DNA of 64,000 nucleotides, from positions 924,543 through 988,542 of the forward strand of contig JAPTHN010000108.1 of NCBI GenBank assembly GCA_026936325.1. Direction: 5' to 3'. Below are positions 20,060-31,679 of this stretch, one piece after another. This DNA comes from Platynereis dumerilii (Eukaryota > Annelida > Polychaeta > Phyllodocida > Nereididae). Numbering within the stretch: position 1 is the stretch's first letter; each line of letters starts with the position of its first letter. A program made the translations under genes and the position numbers. Below the pieces are notes generated by a model that saw only the letters and a list, made by a program, of their open reading frames with translations, was not told the origin of the DNA and did no database searches.

Positions 20060-22660
20060 GGATAGTAATTAAGGAGCATTTTGTCATAAGGGACTAACTG
20101 CAAAAATAATTATGCACATGTTGAATTTCACTGGCAAGAAAATAAGGAAAAAGAGGATCATAATATGTTCATACAAGAGCCATAACATACAAATCTAAAA
20201 AAGAAAAGAAAAGTTGTTGACCCAAAGTTTGATCATCCTCAATAATGTTCATAAGGCATACACATCTGCCACTAAACTAGCAACAAAATTAATCTAATTG
20301 TTGTTCAGAGTTAAGAAGGGTACCATGAAGTGTCAAAGTGAATTGATGTCTGCTTTAAATTACTTTTCTTTTATTTCTTCTTTTTCTTCATTATAACACT
20401 CAACATATTATATTTTGTGATTTATGTGTGCATTATCAGCCACCACAAACTGCGTTCTGCATTGTACGATCGATACCTGCTCAATCTCATGCATACAAAG
20501 CTAGGGATATATAAATACAATGAAAGACAAAAGTTATGCATATGTTGTGAGGGCAAGATGTTCGAGGGGTTTGGTCAATATGATGGTTCCATGGCGTGAA
20601 ACATCCGAAAACATGGTCACAAACAATAAATCACTGAACCGGGAAACATTTTCGTTTTTAAAAATGGCTGACAAAGGAGAGTTTTCAGAAAACACACTGT
20701 TTGCTGTTGACCCATACCATTTGCAGGTATGCGGTTTCATGTGAGCTTGAACGAATCCTGAAACATTCAAGCACACAATTCTTTTACAACTGAATTTATA
20801 GTGTCCCCAATTACAGAATATCATTGGGATGAAACTATTGGAATGATGCTGGTGTGAAAACCCAGCTTAATGTTGTAGAGCGTATGATGTTCATCTGTCA
20901 AGTGTATCAATGATAGTTGCCTGTTACAGGGAGGTAGGGTAGACAAGGAATAAACAAAGAGGTTGTAGACCCAGAAAACAACCAGAACTCAAGATACCCT
21001 CCATTGTAAAGAAGGCATGTTTCTGGATGTTGTAGGGGATGCTACAGATGAGAGGACATCTCAACCTTCGAATGAACCCCAAGACCATCATCTTTAGACT
21101 TTATGGTTTATTTTATGTGAAGCTTGTGTTGGGCAGAACCTAATATTGAGTACACAGATGAGGTTCTCCAATGCACAACATATGCATAACTTTTGTCTTT
21201 CAGTGTATTCATAGGTTTTGACATGAACTCCTGGGAGGTTCTACTGGGAGGTTCTTTTGGTATTTGTCACTTCAACTGCTTTACTTGTTCAGTGAAGAAA
21301 ACTGAAACAATCAATTATGTAACACAAGACAACTATGAACTAAGTTGACATCAATTTGATGAGCAAACCATTTAGGATTACAAGTACAGTACGTGAGTAG
21401 TACTGAGTACGTCCGACGAGATGACATTTCGCCTTGTAGCTCAGCTCCTATTGCATTTGGAGCTTTGGTTGATGGCTTGTCTGATACCCCTATTAACCGG
21501 CCTCATCCCTATTTAACAATGAAATAACTGAGGTGTAATGGTAGGTCTGCACAAGCTGCTAAAGTGTCAAAGCTGTTAATCTGACTTTACGGAATTGCCC
21601 CTATGCCGGAAACTGAAACAACAAATCGATGCTGGTAAGGTAATATACTGGAAAGGTTTTTTAGGGCATTGGGGAACACTCAGGGTAATTACAATTCACT
21701 TGGAATCATTTTTCCAGGGGTCAATTCCGATATCTTCAATTTTTTCGGGCAATTTTTAGCAAGAAAAGCCAAATTCTGATTACCAACCTTAACCCAGAAA
21801 TGGCTATATCTTAAATATAAGTGACCTGTTTATGGTGTTTCATATCCAAAATGGCCTTCAAAGAAGATTTTGGTATGCCATTGAACCTTCTGAAACCAAG
21901 GAAGCTGACTCAGGCCAAAAAATTGTCTAAAAAACATGTGAAATGAATGAAGATATGCATTTTCATGAAAGTCGGAGTGGCCAAGCACAAGTCGCATGCC
22001 ACAAAAATTTTCTATACCACTGGCAAATTGAAATTCCAAAAAAGGTTTTTTTCAGCCCACCCTACTGTACTGCATGCACCCATTAGATATCCTTTTGGTT
22101 GTCAGTTTCAGTTTTTGTACAGTACTTGAGTCTTTGAAAAGGTTGTACCTTAGTGAATCTTTAACTCTGTTTTTGCAAGTGATGTGATGGTTTATTATGT
22201 CAAGATTATTCCGAGCTAAAATAGCTTAGCAGTGATCAGTAACTTTTGTTCTTCCAACCTCAGTCGCGGTCTCGATAGTTGATGCCTTGGCCTCGGTCTC
22301 AAAGTGTCAATGTATGGGACTCTGGGTCTTCGTCTTGGCGCAGAACATGCATACTTCAGTCACAGATATATCCTGGCCTTGACTGCTATAATAGTAGTTA
22401 ACTTATTCATTCACCAGAGGGGGTATTGAAGTAAAATGCAAGCACTGCCACCTTGTGTCAAGAAAATGTTGTTTTCTCTGTTATATATATGTGATCTACG
22501 AGAGAAAAAAAGCAGCTGAATACTATTTTTAGAGACGATGGCCATAGGACCATAGGTGTACCATGCGCAATTTGTTTTTGGTGGGGAGCAAAATTTATCT
22601 GATATCCATACAATTTCAAATGAAGTCGCTTGAATTGTAGCCTTTTCAAACCTTTGGTAG
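20060..22660. repeat. Partial tandem-duplication unit upstream of gene 2
   Basis: 20060-20470 (AAGGAGCATTTTGTCATAAG onward) matches 34930-35345 and 50440-50705. 22080-22450 matches 38740-40150 and 54850-55260, broken by insertions. So gene 2 carries an older version of the same upstream block as genes 3 and 4. Confidence 0.7.
20518..21205. mobile_element. 688-bp TIR element, about 32-bp ends, TA target site
   Basis: Left CAATGAAAGACAAAAGTTAT continuing GCATATGTTGTG; the right end is its complement with one mismatch (ends TTTGTCTTTCAGTG). TA flanks both ends. No transposase frame. Absent from the paralogous places near 35345 and 51770. Confidence 0.78.
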
Positions 22661-22670
22661 GGTAACCAAC

Positions 22671-22870
22671 CTCAATGGCTCAGTCAGTATAGTGCTAGCC
22701 TCACAAGCAAGGGACCCGGGTTCAATCCCCAGGCTGGTCATCATGTCATTCCAAAAGGATGTCGTTTGCATCATCAGACGTAAACTGGAGGTGCCGTGGG
22801 CCCAACTGGAAACAAGTCACTGACTTAGTTTGGCTACCCACGTTAATTAAAAGTATCTTAATCTTTTTTA
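22671..22870 (+). mobile_element. tRNA-derived SINE
   Basis: A-box-like TGGCTCAGTCAGT (22676-22688) and B-box-like GGGTTCAATCC (22718-22728) with correct spacing, followed by an unrelated body and an AT-rich tail. It is missing at the paralogous sites near 42730 and 57515, where GGTAGGGTTACCAA continues directly. Confidence 0.72.
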
Positions 22871-23270
22871 AAAACCTAGAGGCCCAACGTCGTATTCTTT
22901 TTAGGTAATCATTAGATTGAGCTGACACATCTTCCATGGAACTTTCATGAAGTTTCAAAATTTAGTTATGCCATATTTATATTAAATTATTTTCGGCCTT
23001 AAGAATGTTAAAATTTCGAATTATCATGCTCCAAGAATAAGCATTTCGTCATTTGGAAATTATTCGAGAATACAATGAAGATTTTCCTGGTAAATCTAAT
23101 GACAATGTGAAAAATTTACACCATTGGCATAAATGGTTTTCATACCGCTGTGAAATAACCTGGCATAATTTCATCAGACGTAGTGTATTATGATATGATA
23201 TTATAATTTCAGTTGTAATGCTCCTGCATAAACATTAAAAGTTGACAGAAAGGGAGTAAATGCTAGATTC

Positions 23271-23276
23271 TTTATT
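23271..23276 (-). terminator. Gene 3 poly(A) signal
   Basis: AATAAA directly after the 3' UTR stem (arms 23344-23337 and 23284-23277, CACAAGTT/AACTTGTG). Confidence 0.85.
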
Positions 23277-23390
23277 CACAAGTTAATCATCAAATCAACA
23301 TTGACAGAATCCTTTCTTGCGAAGTCCATGCAGAGGAACTTGTGGTGGTCGGTTGGAGGTGAAGATTCTTCTGCACCAGCATCTGCTTTG

Positions 23391-26300
23391 CTACTCCTTA
23401 CCTGAAACAAAAAATGGGTTGAATTCGAAATGGAAGGAAGAGTAATTATTTTCATCAACTTCTGATATTGGCATACAAATATAAATTTAAGCAATTTAAA
23501 ATTTATTAAAAAATTTTGCCCCCTTGTTCTGAAGTAACGTAAAAAAAATTCTTGAAATGATGAATAATTTGCTGTGGCCAACACCGAGTGCCAAACTAGG
23601 TATAAAGCAGCATACTGTAAAAAAAGAAATTTAGGGGCGGCTCAAGCAACTGAGTGACATGGTTGCACAATTCCTTTCAGGTAGCATAGCTTGCTGTTTA
23701 GAGTTATGATAATCTTTCCATCATCATAACTTAAAACAAGCTATCTTAGCTCAAAGGAATTGTGCATCTCACTCAATCATTAGAGCTGTCCCATGGGGTC
23801 AGAATAAATTGAGCGGAATTCAAACCCATGCCCTTAAAAGCCTGTGAATGCACTGCCATGTCAAACACTCTTAACCATCGGGCCATGGGGAACTCTAATT
23901 TTGAGTCAGCTTACATGATTGAGATGTCTGCACAATTCCTTTGAGCTAACATAGCTTGTTGTTTTCAGCTGAGATAACAAGTCCATTATCATAACTTAAT
24001 CAACAAGCTATGCACAAAGAAAATTTTATTAGTGCAACCATCTCACTCCCATTTAACCAGACTCAAAATTCAAATTTGACAGTGCGGACATGATGGAAGA
24101 AACTACTACCCCAATCCACTCCTGGCATAGTGAAACACATAAACATTGAAAAAAAGTTTGGAGATTTGGGGAAAATACATTGCTGCCTAGTAACTTGGCA
24201 CTCGGCGTAAGTAATAGCTCACCAGGTTTATTCTTGCACATTCCATCTATTTTGCAACCTAATTTCAGAGCTAATTCGCTTTTCCAACTAATTATTTTTC
24301 TGTGCGGCTCTCGCTTCTCATCTAAAAAAAAGATTTGAATTTGAAAATGTGAGAAGTCAATTTTCCAAAGTATCCAAATAACTAGTCTACTCTATCAAGC
24401 ATGACCCAGAAAATTGCTTAATTCTTGTTATCTGATCGACAGTTAAAAACTTATTGCATGGCTTTCCGGGTTTTTTTGGTCAAGTTTTGCAATTTCTGCT
24501 TTTTACCATTTAGTGACTGCAGCTTTCACCAAAAATATTCAGTTACCGGGAAAATCAGGGTTACCAACTCTCACTGCAGCTAAACTCTCCAGAGCTTCCA
24601 CTATTTTCCACGAAAACAGATTGTTATAACGTAGCTAGGCATATTACATTCATATAAGAAGGAGAATAGGGGGGAGTCCCCTTGATCGGAACACCTAACT
24701 TCAGCTGCTTAGTGTGGAAAGGGTATTAGGGATATGAAGCTTGAAGGTGGCCTGCAAGATGAAGATTGAGTTGAAATATGTTGTGCTACAATGTTGTGGA
24801 CAAAGCTTGATCTATATGGACACTAGGCCATTTCCAAAAAAAAGCTCAAATTCTCAAATCACCAACTTAGTATCCTCGATTGGACCACCAAGTTGCCTTG
24901 ATCGGACGACCCCAGAGAGCAATGTTTGAAATAATTAAAGTTATTTCCATCATTTCGCAACCCACAAACATGATTTTCTGTTTGTGTCAGCTAACCTCAG
25001 ATCACATAAACTTGAAATTTTTGAATTTTATTACTTTTCAGCATTGTTCCAGAAAATGTCTGTAGAGGGCATCTTAGCATGGGAGTTAAATTATCGTAAT
25101 TAATTTAACATACCTCTGGGCCATAATTTAAAGTCTTTAAGTATTATTTCTTCATAAAAATTTAAAATTGTCATGTTTACAGGCTGTATTATGAATATGC
25201 ATACATCCATATGGTGGTCCGATCGAGGACACTCCACTGGTCCAATCGAGGGAAAATCTGTCACTTGCAAAATTTAAGCTAGTACCCTCAATTTTTTAGA
25301 TAAATGAATTCTTCTTTTTCGTTTTGGGAGACAATTAGTTGGAGGTCACTGAAACAGATTCTGAAGGATTTTCCTGCAGTATGTGAATTCTGACAGTGTG
25401 AGACTTGAATGACAATGTTAAATCAGACACTACCATTTTATACTTGTTACCTTAACTTCAAATGTCGATGATTTTTCAAATGAAACATTCATGACCATTT
25501 TCAAATGATTGAAAAGCAATCACTCAAGACAGGACAGCTGTTCATAAATTTAATAATTTTGTCACAATCAGAGTGTTCCAATTGAGGCACCGGTCCGATC
25601 GAGGGGACTCTCCCTAACAAAATTATAGTCATGTTGGATAAATTTTTTGGAAATCAACCTATTCTTCCAGTTATCAAGTCAATTTGTAGACAACCAAGTG
25701 GTAGTCTATAGGCACCCCCAACTTGTCGGTAATCAACTAGTAGGCAACATGGCATTGACGAATTGAGCTCTATTTCAGGTCTCTATATATGACCAATAGT
25801 TATTGAACCAGAAATTTACAAACACAAAGAAAAATACTCCTTTCATTAGTAGTTTGGATTCTGAATAACAAAGATGATCTCCACTACTCCCTCCAGTCCC
25901 CAGTGTCTTTGCTGAACCATATTTCAGATGCTAGATAACGGTAAAATGTCATTGGCACCCCATATTTGATTAGTAGTTTCAGAGAAGCATCAACCTTTAT
26001 ACCAAGCATGTCAGATGCAAATTACTTAATATGTTTCGCTTTCATCAACTCTAACTTCGGACAATTAACATTAATAAAGCATAACTCACCTCTGTTCCTG
26101 CACCTCTTGATTAATTTGCAAGCTGCTTTGAGAGCTAATCTGGTTTTCCATCCAATTTTCCTGCGCTGCTCTGGGTGGTCTCGCTTCCCTACAATAATAA
26201 TACAAAGTTCTAAGATTTTATTCTAAAATAATTTAGAAGACATTAGACCAAGCTGGGTCTAATTTGTGAAAATCCCTAATTGGTTCATTTCATAAAAGAT

Positions 26301-29300
26301 ATCCAAAAATTAAAAATTCCACAAAAAAGGTCCATTGACTAATTCTGTCACCAGGCCTGAAATGCCGCCAGTCGTCTGGCCCTGAGCACAAGTAATAAAC
26401 ATACAAAATTTTAAGTCAATTTCTTCTGTTTTCTGGGAGGTTAGACAGTAATATTGCTAACCAATGATGTCCAGATTATTATTATTGTTTCATTTCTCAC
26501 TGTACATACCACTGCTTGCAATGTCATTGTCAGACACCCCCTGCTATAGCATCCGAGTTATTTTCAAGCAGCTAAAGGTTTTTATTTTGCTCTACTCAAC
26601 TTAAAACTTCGGACAATTTACATGGATAAAGCATAACTCACCTCTGTTAAAGCATAACTCACCTCTATTCCTGCACCTTTTGATTAATTTGCAAGCTACT
26701 TTGAGAGCCAATTTGGCTTTCCAACTAACTTTCCTGCGCTGCTCCGGGTGGTCTCGCTTCTCATCTAAAATGAGTGTTGAATTCAAACAAGTGAGACATC
26801 CTGCTCTATTATCGATTGCAACAAAAGTGAATTCATTACTTCACTTAAAATTGGTATAGGAAATGCAATTTATAACCTAAGAGTTTAAGCCCAAGGTGTG
26901 ATAATTACATATACCCAATCCCATTATGATTAACGAGCATATACCATGAGACTAGCAGTAAATCTGTCAAACATGAGTATTGCGGGACAAGAGCATGTAG
27001 AACGCGTAATACCATCAAACAACAATAATATTTGTACAATGTTGGTGGTTTCTGCACTAATATCTTGCAAATGATGGCCTGAGCATAGGCTGAAAGTTTC
27101 ATAAAGCTATGTTCTGGTTTCTGTTTCAGGGACCATTAAGTAGTCCAAAATTGGCAAAATTAGGCCATAATTTGTGACATGAGAAATTTAAGAGATGTTT
27201 TTCTGTTGCAGTTCCTATCAAGATGAATATAAAAAACTAAACTGCTGTTACAAATGGCCTCTAGTACCTTAAAGAATGTCCAAAACCATTTTTGTTGATT
27301 TAACACTTGTAAACCATCCCTCGGCTACATATTAGCACACAGTGTATTTGTAATTTTTCCGTGTCCCGAAATGATGCACCACTACATTCTCAAGTGTACC
27401 TATGCACCGTTTACAATATATTCAGTTGAATTTGCTACTTTGTGTTGCATAATAATCTATATTAGTTTGTCATATTACCCAATGTGCAAATAAATACACA
27501 CATGAATTGCGGAAACCCTTATGACTTTTGGTTTTTGTTCCGTGTCCCGCTGAAGGGTGTAAGAAATGGCAGCTTTGTAGGCTCCTCATTGCCTGTTGAA
27601 ATGATCCATCTACAGGTTAGCACATGTGCTGATTTGTTGTCCATTGATACATCATTGTGTGTTTTTTAGTCTCCTGTGCCAGTTTTTTCCGCTTTATTCT
27701 GCAAAAAGTTGAAATGTGTCCCGTCCCGTAAGTAATGTCCCGTAAGTAATGCTTTTCTGATTGTTGACTCTGGGCTCAACAAAGACTTGTGTAATGATTT
27801 GTACATTGTGCATACATGTATATTTCAAAAACAGGCTGATCTGCACATCTTAAGCACAGAAAAATTAGTTAAAGCTAGCCCAAAACATTGGTGCAACTGC
27901 AGTTTTGGAGCATAATGTGGGATATTCCAAATTCATTAAAGCTGTCACAAGTGAGTGTAGTGATAAAATAAAAATTAAAACCCACTTTAGTAATTGGAAA
28001 TTTTAGCTACAAATGTTCGTCAAGATCCTGCATATTCAATTATTTGCTGTGTAAATGCGTCTGTGATGAATGCGAAAACCAATTCTTTTGGGACTATCTA
28101 ACATTGTTGTTTATCCAGCCAAAGCTACATACAATATGTTTTGTATAGTTCCTCTCACCTCGCATGTTTTGGGTGGCTTTACATAATTTTATTTCTTGCA
28201 GATTTGTTTTTTTAATTTATGAAATTAATGTCAAATGTCTTGGATGACAGTTCCAAGAGTGGGGTTTTCTAATTAAATAAACATGCCGCAGGCCTTTATG
28301 CAGACCAATATATACTAGTGAGAATTTTAGTTCAGATCAATGTCACACTGACTCTTAATATGTTTAGGGCTAAATATTTGCAGAAAAATTCATTATATTG
28401 CAGTTTTTATTTGCAAGCAGTATCGGGAAACATATCATGTAAGTAAGGTGGTTTACCTTAAAGTTTGTATTTTTTGTTCTTTACAAGTGTTTTGATTTCT
28501 GTTAAGACCAATATGCCATGAAATTATACATTTTGTACCACAAAATAGAATCTAATTTTCGAAAAATAATTTTTATGGTTATTTTGAGATATTGTCTGTC
28601 TCCACTTTTTCCATTGGCAGCAAAACTCCAATCTTGTTACTTTTTGTGTCGACTAACTAATAGTTATTTGCCAAGGCGAAGAGTAATTCCAGGGATGTAT
28701 ATGTGTCCTGTGATGCAAAAAAGGAGAGAAAAAGGACAAAAAATAAGTGATACTTTCCAGCAAAGATGTGTTCATCAAATGAAGGAAAAAAGTTCCTATG
28801 CCTCAAATTTGCCAAAATCGTAAGCCTGACAGTTATAGCTTGCCTAAATAATATGGATGTATTGGAAATAATAAAGTTTATTTTTTGACCTCCATGTCAC
28901 ACTTTGTCCCGTGATAGCATGAAACAGGCCACAAGAAAAGTGTAATTATGTCCATTCTAGAATCACTTAATGCATTGCTTGATTGGTAAACGAAACTAGG
29001 GCTCTTCATGGCATTAAAAACGATTACATATAATATTGAAAAGAATTACTCTTCATATGTTGGGCTGATGATAAAAATAACATAACTTTACAGCCTATCA
29101 CTTTGATACCGAAAAAGAGTGTACTGTTGCACTGTGAAAATGGCATTTCGTGTGTCATCATACTCGTGATTTTTCATGATCATGCCCAATACTTTCAATG
29201 TTAATTTGATTTAAGGAGACTTATAATCGCTCTTGCTGGTGAGAGCCAAACGAAAGGATTATGCATCTGATTTTCTATCCAAATCAGTTAGGACAAGGCA

Positions 29301-31174
29301 AATGGCCTTCTCTTGATCAAGATCGACAAGTAAACTACATAGAAACGAAAGTTTTGAAATTGTGTTTAAATGTGGTGACGTATCAGGCTATCAGCCTTTA
29401 CTAAATAATAACTCACCTAATTTGCTTGTTCCAGCTAATTTGCTCACCCCTCGGACAAGTAACCTGGCTTTCTCGCCAAGTACTTGTCTGCGATTCATGA
29501 GAAGACCTTTCTCAACATCATATTCCTCAGACACTGAGTTGTCCAAGATTTCTGAAAAATAAAAAAAATTATGGCTCAAGCACCAGTTGAAAATACATAT
29601 GGGTAGATATTAACAATCTTATAAAAGACAAAATGATGTACTTAGTATTTCATACCCCTTTCTTCCATATTGAGACCCCTGGTTATTTCCTTGAGGATTT
29701 CCAAACCGTCTTGAACCTGGAAATTTCCAAAATGATTTTTCTTAACCACTTTAAATTAATATACGGGCTACCAATGGATAAAGGATTAATTGGTATTTAT
29801 TATAATGTAGAAAACAATGGCACAAAAAGAGACAGACCTCCCTCTCCTCCTGCTCGAGCTCCATCTAGAAACAGAATCATGAAAAAGGTTAACTTAGCGA
29901 GTATTCACAGGTGCAGCCCTTGAAATTTTGAAGAAGAAACGCTTGAAAGTCAAAGACTCAATATGAGGGAAAGAAAGAAGGATGTGGATTTGAAAGTGGA
30001 GAAGATAAAAGTGGGAAAACATGCAATATTTTGAAAGACTTTTAGTTTATATAGGAAGAATATTGACAGAAGAAAAATTGTAGCAATAGTTGCATATTTA
30101 GAGGATATATATTAAATATTTGACTGTGAGACTGTTCGCTGTTGGTCGAACACAGTTTACTTTTTTTAAGAAAATAGCAGTCACTTATATATCATGTATT
30201 TATAACCCCAGAAGAGGATTAGCTGTTAATCTTCTCAGAAAAACAAGATTTTAAAAATTACTTTGGCTTAGTAATAACTAATTAGTTACTGATTGGCAGT
30301 GATTGCTGATTCCTTTTTAAACAGCGATCTTGCTACAAATCTACATGGTAACTGAACAGATTACTAATTTTAAAAACTACTTTTAGTTGCTGTTTACAAA
30401 TCTACATGGTAACTGAACAGATTATTAATTAGAAAGATCACTTTTAGTTGCTGTTCAGTGTTCACAAGCTCTACATGGTAGCTGAAGAGATTTATGATTT
30501 TGAAGATTACTTTTAGTTGCTTTTTAGAAGCTCTACAGGGTTACTTGACATATTACTAGTTTTAAAGATTACTTTTAGTTACTGTAAGCTGAGCTCTACG
30601 TGATAACTAAACAGATCACTAGTTTTAAAGATTACTTTTAGTTGCTGTTCACAAGCTCTACTTGGTAACTGAATAGATTAATAATATCAAAGATTACTTT
30701 TAGTTGCTTTTTACATGTAAAGGCTCTACATCGTAACTGAACAGCTTACCAGTTTTAATATAGTAGGCCTACTTTTAGCTGCTGTAAGCTCTTTTGTGGT
30801 AATTGAAAGATAACTAGTTTTTAAAATTTCTATTAGTAGCACTCTACATGGTAACTGAATAAATTACTAATTTACAAGATTACTTATAGTTGCTGTTTAC
30901 AAGCTCTACATGGTAACCAAACAGATTACTAGTTTTAAAGATTACTTTTAGTAACTGTAAGCTGTACATTATTATCCTGTGACTCCTGTTGTGAAAATTT
31001 AACAGTGATCAAACATATCATAGCCAAGATTAATCAGTAAAGATGAAATGAGTAGATATTTGTATTTACAGCTCTCTTCTCAATCTGGTCCATTTCGTCA
31101 ACAGCGTCATCTCCGAAGGCCAGGCCCACAAGGCAGACAAGGGCAACGTTGAACAACAGAAGTGAAGTCTTCAT
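23391..31174 (-). CDS. Gene 3: multi-cassette secreted cationic peptide precursor (212 aa, four cassettes)
   Basis: Exons in transcript order: 31174-31070, 29864-29838, 29716-29656, cassettes 29551-29417, 26764-26663, 26188-26090 and 24321-24223, last exon 23401-23391 (GKE-stop). The total is 639 bp, in frame. Signal exon MKTSLLLFNVALVCLVG followed by LAFGDDAVDEMDQIEKRA, which holds its own KR site; acidic exons MELEQEERE and VQDGLEILKEITRGLNMEER. The introns are long because they carry a minisatellite (30290-30965) and several TIR elements. It is a recent duplicate of gene 4, with much of the intron sequence alignable. Inferred role: secreted precursor of cationic, probably antimicrobial, peptides. 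Confidence 0.86.
23640..24065. repeat. Pair of imperfect palindromes with a tRNA-like segment between
   Basis: Two fold-back units (about 23640-23785 and 23895-24065) with arms such as TTCCTTTGAGCTAACATAGC and the inverse GCTATGTTAGCTCAAAGGAA. Between them the minus strand reads TGGCCCGATGGTTAA (23885-23871) and GGGTTTGAATTC (23826-23815), A- and B-box-like, so a SINE head. It sits in the last gene 3 intron; decayed copies occur in units 2 and 3. Confidence 0.6.
24223..24321 (-). CDS. Gene 3 cassette exon 4 (fast-changing class)
   Basis: 99 bp. DEKREPHRK, core IISWKSELALKLG, ring CKIDGMC, tail KNKP. It differs from its gene 4 counterpart by seven amino-acid changes and one silent change. Confidence 0.82.
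24669..25614. mobile_element. 946-bp TIR element, copy A, in a gene 3 intron
   Basis: Starts GGGGGGAGTCCCCTTGATCG, ends GATCGAGGGGACTCTCCC, flanked by TA. At the paralogous gene 4 site (near 44651) the DNA reads GAGAATACAAAATTATAG with nothing inserted. (T/C)CGAT(C/T)GAGG-type motifs recur inside. No coding frame. Confidence 0.82.
26090..26188 (-). CDS. Gene 3 cassette exon 3
   Basis: 99 bp. GKRDHPEQRRK, core IGWKTRLALKAA (one residue shorter than most), ring CKLIKRC, tail RNR. Acceptor TGTAG. Confidence 0.84.
26663..26764 (-). CDS. Gene 3 cassette exon 2 (duplicated donor)
   Basis: 102 bp to the first donor. DEKRDHPEQRRK, core VSWKAKLALKVA, ring CKLIKRC, tail RNR. The donor region is tandemly duplicated by 21 bp. 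A second GTGAGT after 26642 would add seven codons (GELCFNR) in frame. The next exon begins GKR, which gives an amidation-type end. Confidence 0.83.
26980..28914. mobile_element. About 1.9-kb TIR-like element with iterated GTCCCG, in a gene 3 intron
   Basis: Ends TTGCGGGACAA and TTGTCCCGTGA with TA on both sides. GTCCCG recurs near 27363, 27543, 27718-27740 and 28905. Absent from gene 4, where different sequence fills the place. No transposase recognised. Confidence 0.55.
29091..29345. mobile_element. Fragment of the CACTTTGAT TIR family in a gene 3 intron
   Basis: Opens TACAGCCTATCACTTTGATA, like the left end at 4403. The interior resembles 4430-4760 in opposite order (TGATCATGCCCAATACTTTC, ATTATGCATCTGATTTTC). 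The paralogous copy in gene 4 is 46610-46865. Confidence 0.55.
29417..29551 (-). CDS. Gene 3 cassette exon 1 (cysteine-less, no tryptophan)
   Basis: 135 bp. EILDNSVSEEYDV, then MNRRQ and core VLGEKARLLVRGVSKLAGTS. It has lost the tryptophan (W to E) and both cysteines. It is identical to gene 4 cassette 1 in all 135 bases as far as I can see, so it looks constrained or very recently copied. Confidence 0.83.
30290..30965. repeat. Intron 1 minisatellite of gene 3 (about 9-10 units of about 64 bp)
   Basis: Repeating CTACATGGTAACTGAACAGA then TACTTTTAGTTGCTG, about every 58-70 bases. It lies just downstream of the signal-peptide exon in the transcript. The paralogous array is 47880-48500. Confidence 0.8.
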
Positions 31175-31609
31175 CCTGCGAAACACAGAAATGACCTTAA
31201 AAACATGTCAATCAAAATTTATGTCAAATTGGTAGCAATAAAAAAAAAATTCAACTCTCACAGTACTGCATTGTATGAACACTCAGCACGGCTTATCCTA
31301 AAGTGGCTAACTCCTGTAACATATCTTCGAGCCGGATTACTGGCAAAAGGGATTGTCATGTTGTTACATGATCTCAGTTAATTAATTAAAACTAGTTATC
31401 TGGCTCATGTTTAACATTGACACAAAATCAGTAAAATGACTTAACCATTTCAGGATAACCTTGTTAAGCATTGATACGAGATACAATCTGGTACAGATGT
31501 GAATAAAATTAATGACAATACTGAACTTTTTAAGAGAATTCAATTTGAAATTTACTTACCTGTTTCTTCTGCAATGAAGGTGATACAGGACTGAGGTGCA
31601 GCCATAGCA

Positions 31610-31679
31610 CTTTTATACCAAATTGTTACAGGTAATTACAAACTTCAATATCTGATGTGTGCAAATCCACTGAACAAAT
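31610..31679 (-). promoter_or_regulatory. Gene 3 promoter: TATA box and conserved upstream element
   Basis: TATAAAAG at 31617-31610. Non-coding exon 1 ends at 31560 (CAG|GTAAGT). At 31679-31654: TTTGTTCAGTGGATTTGCAC, the same element as in gene 2. Confidence 0.65.

Noticed and set aside
22671-22745. A functional tRNA gene
   Set aside because: A and B boxes are present but no cloverleaf is completed and the sequence continues into a SINE-like body; insertion is polymorphic between units.
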